A DNA stretch of 64,000 bases, from NCBI RefSeq assembly GCF_000718165.1, contig NZ_JOEY01000028.1:160510-224509 (forward strand). Reading direction: 5' to 3'. Positions 1-8,039 of the stretch are shown here, one piece after another; position 1 is the stretch's first letter; each line of letters begins with the position of its first letter. The stretch comes from Streptomyces fulvoviolaceus (GTDB lineage: Bacteria > Actinomycetota > Actinomycetes > Streptomycetales > Streptomycetaceae). A program made the translations under genes and the position numbers. The notes below the pieces were generated by a model. It saw only the letters and a list, made by a program, of their open reading frames with translations. It was not told the DNA's origin and searched no databases.

Positions 1-935
1 GCGAGCAGCCCCCGCCGGTCCCGGCGCGGCGGCTCCGGGGGCGCGTACGGCGACGTGAGCCCAGCCCCGTGCCCGCACGAGGAGCCACCGAAAGCCCTGT
101 CCACGGAGTTGCGCAGCTCATGCACGAGCAACACATGCACCAACTTCGCATCACTGAACTCCACCTCGCGCAACGCGAGCCGAATCCCGTGCACGGCGTC
201 ATCGGCAAGCCGCCGGGCCTCCCCCAAGGACGTCCCCGTGGCCGTCAGCGGATTCCACGCACCCGACGCCGCGTCAGTTTCCCTGTCCTCCACGGCGTCC
301 AGCAGATGCGCCAGCCGTCCGAAGAGCCGCCCGGCCTCGGTGAGCGGCTCTGCATTGCCGGGCCGCCCCGCCAGGATCGCCGTATGCCCGAAGGCCGCCG
401 CCGTCGCGGTCTCGGTCGGCTCGGTGACCGTCAGGATCGGCGTCCCGGGCCCGGCAAGGGCCTCGATGCCGAGCTGCCGGTCCACCGCGTCGACGAGTAC
501 GGCGGTGTCGAACCCGACGTCGAGACCGGTCCGTTCCCCGGCCCTGCCCCAGCTCGTCGCGACCCGGCGCGCGGCGAGCGCCACCGGCCTGCGGGCCAGC
601 AGCCCGTCCCCGTCGGCGACATGGTCCCGCACCTTGGCCGAGGCCAGCACCAGCGAGACGGCGGCCGCGAGCCGCGCTCCCTCGCCCTGCGCGACAGAGG
701 CGGTACGCATTCCGCGCAACGGACACGGCCCCGCCGTACGCCGCCCCGAGGTATTGCGTTCGGCCTGAGCCTCCGTCAGAACCGATATCAGCAAGCCGTC
801 GTAGTTCGTCACGACGCGGGCGAACTGCCCGTGGTCCCCGCGCAGTGCGAGACACAGCCCGCACAAATGCGCCATCCACTGGGCCTTGAGACTTTCACCG
901 AGCCGGTGACGGCAGGGCCTGACGATTCCGAACAC
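1..935 (-). CDS. DUF5685-family protein, 3' end beyond left edge
   Basis: Reading leftward from a GTG at 935, a single open frame runs to the window edge without a stop (at least 311 residues). A GGGGGA Shine-Dalgarno lies 5 nt upstream. The N-terminus MFGIVRPCRHRLGESLKAQW and the following CGLCLALRGDHGQ are typical of the actinobacterial DUF5685 family, which is sometimes annotated as a regulator without experimental basis. Cysteines 8, 25, 28 and 71 are spaced like a possible metal site (inference). The rest is Ala/Leu-rich, probably helical, and ends at the edge in a Pro/Arg-rich tail. It is divergent from sflA. Several longer-looking frames on the other strand here are antisense shadows. 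Function unknown. Confidence 0.75.
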   Translation of the reverse strand, partial: MFGIVRPCRHRLGESLKAQWMAHLCGLCLALRGDHGQFARVVTNYDGLLISVLTEAQAERNTSGRRTAGPCPLRGMRTASVAQGEGARLAAAVSLVLASAKVRDHVADGDGLLARRPVALAARRVATSWGRAGERTGLDVGFDTAVLVDAVDRQLGIEALAGPGTPILTVTEPTETATAAAFGHTAILAGRPGNAEPLTEAGRLFGRLAHLLDAVEDRETDAASGAWNPLTATGTSLGEARRLADDAVHGIRLALREVEFSDAKLVHVLLVHELRNSVDRAFGGSSCGHGAGLTSPYAPPEPPRRDRRGLL

Positions 936-1161
936 GACGATCCCCCGTGGTCAGTGCGACGTTGAGCGGCGGCATCTTATCGACCGTCCGTTCACCCGTA
1001 CGCCCCGCCCATCACCCATACGCCGCGAAGAATCATATTTCACTCACAGTCAGCAGCCGTATGGGACACGACCCTTGGGGTACCCGGGCTCTCGACGAAT
1101 TCGCTGTGCACCAGTACCGTCACAAACCCCCCGCGCGGCGTCTATCCACATGGCGCGTCAT

Positions 1162-1190
1162 CCGCATCATGGATGACCATAGGGATGCGG
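1162..1190. promoter_or_regulatory. dyad in the sflA leader/promoter
   Basis: CCGCATC (1162-1168) is repeated inverted as GATGCGG (1184-1190), with an inner ATGG/CCAT pairing. It ends about 34 nt before the sflA start. It could be an operator or an mRNA hairpin; the sequence does not decide. Nothing else was recognised in the 936-1224 gap. Confidence 0.35.
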
Positions 1191-1224
1191 AAAGCAAGAA
1201 AGACCGCTGTGAGAGGAGGCGTCC

Positions 1225-1665
1225 ATGGGATCGGTGCGCAAGGCGAGTGCCTGGCTGGGCCTCGTTGACGACAACGATGACGAGCGTTACTACGACGACG
1301 ACGGCTACTCCGAAGGATCCGAGCCCGGGGAAGCCTGGGTCACCGACCCTCGGGTGAAGGTGGCCACGGACACGGCCGAGGAGAAGGGCCGTCGGATCGG
1401 CACGGTGACCCCGGACAGCTTCCGGGACGCCCGCGCCATCGGCGAGCTGTTCCGCGAGGGTGTCCCGGTCATCGTGAACCTCACCGCCATGGAGGCGGGC
1501 GACGCCAAGCGCGTCGTCGACTTCGCGGCCGGGCTGATCTTCGGCCTGCGGGGCTCCATCGACCGGGTGTCCAACCGTGTGTTCCTGCTCACTCCCGCCG
1601 ACACGGAGATCGTGAACGGCGAGCCTGCCCAGCACCGCACGGACGGCTTCTTCAACCAGAGCTGA
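1225..1665 (+). CDS. sflA: SflA, SepF-like cell-division protein
   Basis: 146 residues; the ATG at 1225 follows a strong GAGAGGAGG. An acidic linker (about residues 14-36, Asp/Tyr-rich) precedes a SepF domain (about 50-140) with the family's [20 protein letters not shown] strand-helix and [10 protein letters not shown] turn. SepF proteins tether FtsZ to the membrane. Streptomyces has three paralogues, and the short one between a DUF5685-type gene and an acyl-CoA dehydrogenase gene corresponds to SflA, an accessory protein acting on FtsZ/DivIVA placement during sporulation (established for S. coelicolor). The N-terminal amphipathic helix of canonical SepF is only weakly present ([12 protein letters not shown]). 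It stands alone in transcription, and the next gene is convergent, 36 nt away. Confidence 0.85.
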   Translation: MGSVRKASAWLGLVDDNDDERYYDDDGYSEGSEPGEAWVTDPRVKVATDTAEEKGRRIGTVTPDSFRDARAIGELFREGVPVIVNLTAMEAGDAKRVVDFAAGLIFGLRGSIDRVSNRVFLLTPADTEIVNGEPAQHRTDGFFNQS

Positions 1666-1701
1666 GGCAGGGCCGCTCACCGGCCCTGCCCCGCGCAGGG
1701 T

Positions 1702-2892
1702 TCACCGGAAGGCGTCGAGACCGGTGAGCGCCTTGCCCAGTACCAGCTGGTGCATCTCGACGGTGCCCTCGTAGGTGAGCACCGACTCGAGGTTGGTCGC
1801 GTGCCGCATGACGGGGTACTCGAGGGAGATCCCGTTGGCACCGAGGATCGTCCGTGCCGTACGGCAGATCTCGATGGCCTCTCGTACGTTGTTGAGCTTG
1901 CCGAAGCTGACCTGCTCGGGACGCAGGCGGCCGGCGTCCATGCGCCGCCCCAGATGGTGGGCGAGCAGAATCCCCTTGTGGAGTTCGACCGCCATGTCGG
2001 CGAGCTTGGCCTGGGTGAGCTGGAAGCCACCGATGGGCCGCCCGAACTGCTCCCGCGTCTTCGCGTATTCGACCGCGGCCTCGAAGGACGCCCGCGCCGC
2101 ACCCATGGCGCCCCACACGATGCCGTAGCGGGCGTGCGAGAGACAGCTGAGCGGGCCCTTGAGCCCGACGACCTCCGGCAGTACGGCGTCCGCGGGCAGC
2201 CGTACGTCGTCGAGGACGAGCTCGCTGGTGACACTCGCCCGCAGAGACCACTTGTGCTTGATCTCGGGCGCGGAGAACCCGGGGCTGTCGGTCGGGACGA
2301 CGAACCCGCGGATCCCGTCGTCGGTCTGCGCCCACACGACAGCCACCCCGGCGACGGAGCCGTTGGTGATCCACATCTTGCGGCCGTTGAGGACCCAGTC
2401 GCCGCCGTCCTTCTTGGCGTACGTCCGCATGGAGCCGGGGTCGGAGCCGTGGTCGGGCTCGGTGAGCCCGAAGCAGCCGATGACGTGGCCGGAGGCCATG
2501 CGCGGGAGCCAGGTCTGCTTCTGCTCCTCGGAGCCGAACCGGTGGATGGCGTACATGGCGAGCGATCCCTGCACGGAGACGAGGGACCGGATGCCCGAGT
2601 CGGCGGCCTCCAGCTCCAGACAGGCGAGACCGTACTGCACCGCGCTCGCACCGGCGCACCCGTACCCGCTGAGCGACATGCCGAGGGCGCCGATGTCACC
2701 GAGTTCACGGGCGAGTTCACGGATGCCGGGCAGCTCGCCCGTCTCGTACCACTCGGCGACGTACGGCAGCACACGGTCCGCCGCCCAGGTCCGCACGGTG
2801 TCCCGGATGGCGAGGTCCTCCGGGTCCAGCAGGTCGTCGATGCCGAGTGGGTCGGCGGGGTCGAACGGGGGCAACTTCGCGGACGCGGCCAT
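1702..2892 (-). CDS. acyl-CoA dehydrogenase, glutaryl-CoA dehydrogenase-like
   Basis: 396 residues from ATG 2892, chosen over an ATG 21 nt upstream because GGAGGG sits 7 nt before it. The full ACAD layout is present: N-terminal helical domain, middle strand domain with CFGLTEPDHGSDPGSM (about residues 150-165), and C-terminal helical domain with REQFGRPIGGFQLTQAKLAD and the catalytic-base segment TYEGTVEMHQLVLG near the end. The Glu position and the RSLVSVQ segment are those of the glutaryl-CoA dehydrogenase branch (FAD-dependent oxidation, lysine/tryptophan degradation). Substrate is inferred from family resemblance only. A perfect 7-bp dyad lies just upstream. It is monocistronic or follows the MFS gene on the same strand, with a 111-nt gap. 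Confidence 0.85.
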   Translation of the reverse strand: MAASAKLPPFDPADPLGIDDLLDPEDLAIRDTVRTWAADRVLPYVAEWYETGELPGIRELARELGDIGALGMSLSGYGCAGASAVQYGLACLELEAADSGIRSLVSVQGSLAMYAIHRFGSEEQKQTWLPRMASGHVIGCFGLTEPDHGSDPGSMRTYAKKDGGDWVLNGRKMWITNGSVAGVAVVWAQTDDGIRGFVVPTDSPGFSAPEIKHKWSLRASVTSELVLDDVRLPADAVLPEVVGLKGPLSCLSHARYGIVWGAMGAARASFEAAVEYAKTREQFGRPIGGFQLTQAKLADMAVELHKGILLAHHLGRRMDAGRLRPEQVSFGKLNNVREAIEICRTARTILGANGISLEYPVMRHATNLESVLTYEGTVEMHQLVLGKALTGLDAFR

Positions 2893-2916
2893 GGGACACC
2901 CTCCGGCATACACGAA

Positions 2917-2933
2917 AACTAGCAGCGCTAGTT
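2917..2933. promoter_or_regulatory. TetR-type operator candidate upstream of the acyl-CoA dehydrogenase
   Basis: AACTAGC-AGC-GCTAGTT is a perfect 7-bp inverted repeat with a 3-bp spacer, 25 nt upstream of the acyl-CoA dehydrogenase start. Size and symmetry fit TetR/FadR-type operators that often control acyl-CoA metabolism. No TetR gene is present in the window, so any regulator would be encoded elsewhere. Confidence 0.55.
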
Positions 2934-3003
2934 ACAATTTCGGAGCCGACGTTACGACGCGGTGTCCCGCACGTCCAGTACCTCCACGTCCAGCACCTCC
3001 GGG

Positions 3004-4605
3004 TCAGGCCGAGACCCTGGACTCGGCGACTTCCCTGGGCGCCGGCAGCTCCACCGTCGCCGTGGCCTCGCCGCACTGCATGGTCCGCGGCAACCGCAAC
3101 GCCATCGCTGCCCCCAGCAGCAACAACCCCGCACTCACGAGCAACGTGATGTGCAGCCCGTGCACGAAGGAGTCCCGAGCGGCGCGCCGCAGGGCCACCC
3201 CGGCATGTCCACCCAGCCGCCCGGCGACCTCGTACGCCTCCCCCAGCGAATGCCCCGCCGCCGAGGACGCCGACGCCGGCACGCCCGGCACGGACGTCAG
3301 ACCGGGCGCGTACGCCGCGTTCATCACGCTGCCCAGCAGCGCGATCCCGATCCCCGCACCCAACTGGTACGACGTCTCCCCGATCGCCGCCGCCCCACCC
3401 GCCTGCGCCGGCGGAGCCTCGCTCAGCATCGACTCGTACGCACCGAACAGCGTGGTCTCCAGGCCGAAGCCCAGCAGCAGGAAGCCGAACAGCAGCAGCA
3501 CCGCGTTGTCCGACCCGCCCATCGCGGTCAGCACCACCACGGCCACCGCGGTCAGACAGAACCCGGCACTCACCATCCGCCGCGGCCCGAACCGCCGCAG
3601 CATCCGTGCCCCCGCCAGCCCCGCCGCCATCGCGGCGATCGTCAGCGGCAGCAGCCGTAGACCCGTCTCCAGCGGGGACAGCCCCAGGACCAGTTGCAGA
3701 TACTGCGCCGCGATCAGCTCGAGGCCCACCAGCGCGAGCATCGCCAGCACGATGCACCCCACCGACGTGCTGAACGCCGGCCGCGCGAACATCCGCAGGT
3801 CCACCAGGGGCTGCGTGAGCCGCCGCTGTCGCCGTACGAAGAGGACCAGCAGCACCGCGCCCACCACCAGCGGCACCGCGGTGAACGCGTCCAGCTCCCC
3901 GCTCCCGAGCCGCTTCACGCCCAGCACCAGGGCGAACAGCCCGGCCGCGGCCATCAGCGCGCCGACCACGTCCCAGGGACCGTCGCCGGCCCCCTTCGAC
4001 TCGGGCAGCAGCAGCCGGCCGACCGGCAGGCTGACCAGCATCAACGGAATGTTGATGAGGAAGACCGAGCCCCACCAGAAGTGCTCGAGGAGAAAGCCGC
4101 CGAGCAGTGGCCCCACCGCCGCGCCCACCGCGGCCACCGCACTCCAGATACCGATCGCGAGCGCCCGCTCACGCCGGTCGGGGAAGACCTGCCGGAGGAT
4201 CGACAGCGTCGCGGGCATGATCATCGCGCCGCCGACGCCGAGCAGCGCCCGCGCCACGATCAGCACCTGGGCACTGTCCGCGAGGGCGGCGAGACCGGAG
4301 GCGACGCCGAAGAGGCCGTACCCGAGGAGCAGGATCCGTCTGCGGCCCACGCGGTCGCCGAGCGTGCCGAAGAGGATCAGCAGCGAGGCGCAGACCAGGG
4401 GATAGATGTCGACGATCCAGAGCAGCTCTATCGCGCCGGGCTTGAGATCCTCCGTGACGGCGGGGACCGCCACGTGCAGCACGGTCGCGTCGACCGCGAC
4501 CAGGAGCAGGCTCACGCAGAGGACGATCAGGACGACCCAGCGGTTGGCACCGGCCCCGGCCGCCCGACGGCGCAGCGCTGCGGCAGCCGTGGTCGTCCCG
4601 GACAT
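3004..4605 (-). CDS. MFS multidrug transporter, DHA2 (14-TM) type
   Basis: 533 residues from ATG 4605, preceded by GGGAGG; an upstream in-frame ATG lacks a ribosome site. Fourteen hydrophobic segments can be counted. The first helix carries LLVAVDATVLHVAVPAV (DHA2 motif D1), and loop 2-3 carries GTLGDRVGRRR (MFS motif A). Proteins of this class are proton-coupled drug or metabolite exporters in the cytoplasmic membrane. The C-terminal 40 residues are cytoplasmic and Glu/Val/Pro-rich. Substrate is not predictable. It is divergent from the PIG-V-like gene; the shared upstream region holds two dyads with the same half-site. Confidence 0.88.
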   Translation of the reverse strand: MSGTTTAAAALRRRAAGAGANRWVVLIVLCVSLLLVAVDATVLHVAVPAVTEDLKPGAIELLWIVDIYPLVCASLLILFGTLGDRVGRRRILLLGYGLFGVASGLAALADSAQVLIVARALLGVGGAMIMPATLSILRQVFPDRRERALAIGIWSAVAAVGAAVGPLLGGFLLEHFWWGSVFLINIPLMLVSLPVGRLLLPESKGAGDGPWDVVGALMAAAGLFALVLGVKRLGSGELDAFTAVPLVVGAVLLVLFVRRQRRLTQPLVDLRMFARPAFSTSVGCIVLAMLALVGLELIAAQYLQLVLGLSPLETGLRLLPLTIAAMAAGLAGARMLRRFGPRRMVSAGFCLTAVAVVVLTAMGGSDNAVLLLFGFLLLGFGLETTLFGAYESMLSEAPPAQAGGAAAIGETSYQLGAGIGIALLGSVMNAAYAPGLTSVPGVPASASSAAGHSLGEAYEVAGRLGGHAGVALRRAARDSFVHGLHITLLVSAGLLLLGAAMALRLPRTMQCGEATATVELPAPREVAESRVSA

Positions 4606-4740
4606 GTACGTACCTCCCAGATGTTCCTCGCGATCGGCGGGCACACGGGGTGGGGACTCCCCATGATCTCGGCCGGAGAGGAGCGGTGATCTCCGGCCCG
4701 CGCAACGAAGGCGAGTGACACGTCAGCGTACGCGAGTTCG

Positions 4741-4800
4741 CGCCACGGCCTAGTGGCGGACCTCTCAGACTCCCTTCAGAACTCGTGTGGCGTACGCCAC
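4741..4800. promoter_or_regulatory. paired GTGGCG dyads in a divergent promoter region
   Basis: CGCCAC-N6-GTGGCG occurs at 4741-4758 and the perfect 14-bp palindrome GTGGCGTACGCCAC at 4787-4800. Four copies of one half-site between the divergent MFS (start 4605) and PIG-V-like (start 4867) genes suggest a dimeric regulator acting on one or both. Confidence 0.4.
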
Positions 4801-4866
4801 TCCCCCTCCCTCGCTCACACGCCCCGCCGGTCCGGCCGGTTCACCGGGCGGTCGATAATCGGCCCC

Positions 4867-6069
4867 GTGACCGATCTTGAGAAGCGCCCGGCCCTGCGCC
4901 GCGCGGCCCCGGCCCTCCTCGGGTACGCGGCCGTACGCGCCCTGGGGCTGCTCGTGCTGGCCTTGTGGAGCGGGGCGCAGGACAAGAGCGCGTACACGCT
5001 GCTGACGGCCCGCTGGGACGCGCTCTGGTACACGCGGGTCGCCGAACTGGGCTACGGCTACGAGGTGCGCCTGCCGAACGGCGACGTCCACTCGAACCTC
5101 GCCTTCTTCCCGCTGCTGCCGTGGCTGGAGCGGCTGCTGGCCGCGGTGACCCCGCTGTCGTACGCCGACGCGGGCTTCGCCGTCGCCCTGCTCGCCTCGC
5201 TCGCCGCGGCCTGGGGAATCTTCGCGGTGGCCGACCGTGTGTACGGCCGCAGGGTGGGCGTGTGCGCCGTACTGCTGTGGGCCGTTCTCCCCGTCGGGAT
5301 CGTGCAGTCGATGGCGTACAGCGAGTCACTGTTCACGGCCCTGGCGGCCTGGTCGCTGTACGCGGTGCTGACCGGCCGCTGGGTGACGGCGGGCGTCCTG
5401 GCGTCCCTGGCGGGGCTGACCCGGCCGGTGGGGCTCGCGGTGGTCGCGGCGGTGTGGGTGACGGCGATTGCCTCTTTCGTACGAGACCGAAGCGCGGCCG
5501 GCGCGCAGGGCGCCCACGCCCCCGCACGCGCCCCCTCCCCCGCGGTCGGCTCGACGGCGACGGGCGCGCCCGCCTGGCGGCGCGCCCTCGGAATGGCGCT
5601 CGCGCCCCTGGGCGCCGCCGCCTACGTCCTGTGGGTCGGGCACCGCACCGGCAGGGGCCCGCTCGGCTATCTCGACGTCCAGGCGGGCTGGCGCAACGGC
5701 TTCGACGGCGGCTACGCCTTCGCCCGCTTCGTCGCCGACAAGTTCACGTCGTTCCCCTCGGCCCTCGCGGGCGTGGGGCTGATCGTCGGCGTCGGCCTGG
5801 TCGGCTGGCTGTACGTCGTCTGTGTCCGGCAGGGCCAGCCGCTGCCCCTCCTGGTGTACGCGGGTGTCGTCACAGCGCTCGCCCTGTGCGCGTCGAGCTA
5901 CTTCGGCTCGAAACCGCGTCTGCTGCTGCCCGCCTTCCCCCTGCTGCTGCCCCTCGCGGCGGCCCTGGCCCGCCTGCGTACGCCCAGGTCAGCCCTGGTG
6001 GTGGGCGCTGTCGCGGCGGCATCGGCCACGTACGGGGCCTTCTGGCTGAACGGCTCCGGCCCGCCATGA
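4867..6069 (+). CDS. PIG-V-like GT-C family mannosyltransferase
   Basis: 400 residues. The GTG at 4867 is taken as the start because coding similarity and the first membrane helix begin here; longer upstream frames are unconvincing and no strong ribosome site is visible. A polytopic membrane protein with about 10 hydrophobic segments. After the first helix, the segment LLTARWDALWYTRVAELGYG holds the RWDxxW element typical of PIG-V/GT-C enzymes, which transfer mannose from polyprenyl-phosphate-mannose on the outer membrane face. SMAYSESLF in the middle is also characteristic. A Pro/Ala-rich insert (residues about 210-238) forms a loop. Acceptor unknown. Confidence 0.75.
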   Translation: MTDLEKRPALRRAAPALLGYAAVRALGLLVLALWSGAQDKSAYTLLTARWDALWYTRVAELGYGYEVRLPNGDVHSNLAFFPLLPWLERLLAAVTPLSYADAGFAVALLASLAAAWGIFAVADRVYGRRVGVCAVLLWAVLPVGIVQSMAYSESLFTALAAWSLYAVLTGRWVTAGVLASLAGLTRPVGLAVVAAVWVTAIASFVRDRSAAGAQGAHAPARAPSPAVGSTATGAPAWRRALGMALAPLGAAAYVLWVGHRTGRGPLGYLDVQAGWRNGFDGGYAFARFVADKFTSFPSALAGVGLIVGVGLVGWLYVVCVRQGQPLPLLVYAGVVTALALCASSYFGSKPRLLLPAFPLLLPLAAALARLRTPRSALVVGAVAAASATYGAFWLNGSGPP

Positions 6070-6317
6070 TCGCCTTCGGAGCACCGACGAGCACCGATGA
6101 GCGCCCGGAGAATTCCACCCCATGATTCGGTGAACGAATTCATAAGCGCCATAAAACCGCAACCCAGGATGATCAAAGGAATTGAAGGACGCGACCACTC
6201 GGATTTGCGGAATCATTGGAAATAAACCTCCCCCTGAGAGGAATCCCACATCACATCGTCATCACAAAGCCGCTGATTCGACGGGGAACTGAGCTCACTC
6301 GCTGTAACGTCGATTGG

Positions 6318-7343
6318 GTGCGTACCAAACGAAACCCCACCCGTCTGGACCGGGTGTTCGCCAGGCTGGACCGTGAGCCGGAACGACCGGCCCACCTCGA
6401 CGTGCCGAAGATGAGCCGGCACCGGGTCGTGCTGCTCGGCGCGACCCTGGCCTTCTACCTGGCGATCGTGTGGCTCGTGGTGACCACCTCGTGGCTGGTC
6501 CGCCTCGACTGGCAGGTCATGTTCTTCCGGCCGTACCAGCAGTGGGCGGGGATCCACTGGTTCGTCGACTACTACGTGGTGCTGGGCCAGCGCGGCCCGA
6601 CCGCGGTGATGGTCGCGTCCTGGCTGGGCTGGCGCTCCTGGCGGCAGCACACGCTGCGTCCGCTGCTGACGCTGGGCGCCGTACTGCTGCTGCTGAACAT
6701 CACGGTCGGCGCGGCCAAGCTGGGCATGGGAAGACTCGGACCGCACTACGCGACCATCATCGGCTCGAACGAGATGGGCCAGGGCGGCGATATATTTCCG
6801 AGCGGTCACACCGCCAATGCCGTGGTGACCTGGGGAATCCTGGCCTATCTGGCCTCCACCCCGAGGGCTCGCCGCTGGCTGTCAGCCATCTCCGCGGTGA
6901 CCTCCCTGGGCGTCGGCCTCGCCACCGTCTACCTCGGTACGCACTGGCTGAGCGACGTCCTGCTGGGCTGGGTCGCGGGTCTGCTGGTCCTGCTCGCGCT
7001 CCCGTGGTGCGAGCCGACGATCGCCCGCACCGAGGCCTACGTCTTCGACCTGCGCGACCGCTGGCGTGCCCGCGGCGGCACCACCGCCCCGGCACCGGTC
7101 ACTCCGGTTCCGGCGCCCGCGCGGCTCAAGCCCCTCACGGCTCCGCAGAACGAGACGGCGGCCCGCGAGGCCATCTCCCCGGCCCCTGCGTCCCGGGCGC
7201 CCGTCTATCTGGCCCCGGGCCCGCACACGACCCGCTCGGAGCGCACGCCGGTCACCCCGATCGGCAGCCGCCGCCCGCCCCACCCGGACCGCATCGTGCG
7301 CGGCACGTCCGCGCCGGCCACCCGCCCGCTGACGGGCGGCTGA
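6318..7343 (+). CDS. PAP2-superfamily membrane phosphatase
   Basis: 341 residues from GTG 6318 (MRTKRNPTRLDRVF); the ribosome site is weak, and a start at 6216 would add an unlikely N-terminus. Six hydrophobic helices carry the three PAP2 motifs: K-LGMGRLGP, PSGHTAN, and YLGTHWLSDVLLG with the catalytic His. Lipid phosphatases of this family dephosphorylate undecaprenyl pyrophosphate, phosphatidate or similar lipids at the outer membrane face. The C-terminal 90 residues are Pro/Ala/Arg-rich, disordered and cytoplasmic. A strong terminator follows at 7386. The gap 6070-6317 upstream is unusually A/T-rich for this genome and presumably holds the promoter. Confidence 0.85.
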   Translation: MRTKRNPTRLDRVFARLDREPERPAHLDVPKMSRHRVVLLGATLAFYLAIVWLVVTTSWLVRLDWQVMFFRPYQQWAGIHWFVDYYVVLGQRGPTAVMVASWLGWRSWRQHTLRPLLTLGAVLLLLNITVGAAKLGMGRLGPHYATIIGSNEMGQGGDIFPSGHTANAVVTWGILAYLASTPRARRWLSAISAVTSLGVGLATVYLGTHWLSDVLLGWVAGLLVLLALPWCEPTIARTEAYVFDLRDRWRARGGTTAPAPVTPVPAPARLKPLTAPQNETAAREAISPAPASRAPVYLAPGPHTTRSERTPVTPIGSRRPPHPDRIVRGTSAPATRPLTGG

Positions 7344-7385
7344 CCAGCACGGACAGCGGGATCGGTACGCACATCCACCCGCACC

Positions 7386-7420
7386 GACGGCCCCGGTTCC
7401 TCGAAGGAACCGGGGCCGTC
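7386..7420. terminator. strong bidirectional hairpin terminator
   Basis: A perfect 15-bp stem (GACGGCCCCGGTTCC and its complement), extendable to 16, with a very short loop. It lies between the convergent PAP2 gene (ends 7343) and I78 inhibitor gene (ends 7442). Confidence 0.85.
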
Positions 7421-7441
7421 GTCATGCGTCAGCGGGTGGTG

Positions 7442-7657
7442 TCAGCCCTTCCAGGACCGTGTCACACGGCCGTCCTTCACCTCGAAGTTCAGCCGCCCCA
7501 CGCGGTACTCCATGGTGATGATCGCCCCCGGCGGCAGCGAGCGCACCGTCGGCCAGCCCCGCTCGCGCGCGAGCCGCTCGGCCGAGGCGGAGTCGAGGCC
7601 GACATACGAGTCCGGGCTGTCGTTCGGTTCGGCGGGCGGTGTCGGAATGGGTGCCAT
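7442..7657 (-). CDS. I78-family peptidase inhibitor-like protein
   Basis: 71 residues, ATG start. The segment YVGLDSASAERLARERGW, followed by VRSLPPGAIITMEYRVGRLN and a short terminal strand, is the I78 fold (distant relatives of potato inhibitor I), where the loop after the helix blocks serine peptidases. There is no signal peptide, so it would act inside the cell or be a non-inhibitory relative. Single gene, convergent with PAP2 across the terminator. Confidence 0.75.
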   Translation of the reverse strand: MAPIPTPPAEPNDSPDSYVGLDSASAERLARERGWPTVRSLPPGAIITMEYRVGRLNFEVKDGRVTRSWKG

Positions 7658-8039
7658 ACGGCCACGCTAGGCCCTGCCCGGCGGCCGGGGAAGCCCGGGC
7701 CCTGCACCCTGGGTCACGCATCCCCCTCCGGTCACACTTCTGTCACAGGATCACGACACACGTTTCCTTCGCACTGGGTCACACGGACGAGCGATTCCCT
7801 AGCCCTTCCGCAGGCATTCGAACGCAATTCCCGCGTGTCGCACCGCTTCTCCCAATGGCCCGCAAGAAGGCTTACCGAGAACCACCCGGAGGCCCCTTTG
7901 CCCGCCGATTCCGAACGGGTCCGCGGAAGCTGACATCGCATAGGAAATACACGGTTCCGGCACACAACCCCCTTACGCCCCCTGTCGCCGCGCACGACGG
8001 CGCGAGCATCATGGCGTGAGCCGAGCGAAGGGGCGAGCG
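7658..8039. other. 382-nt gap upstream of ctaD; scattered GTCAC motifs
   Basis: This divergent region separates the I78 gene and ctaD. GTCAC occurs at 7713, 7731, 7742 and 7778, partly arranged as loose dyads (TGTCACAGGATCACGACA). It may hold regulator sites for ctaD, but no known consensus (Rex, Crp) is matched well. No convincing small gene was seen. Confidence 0.4.
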
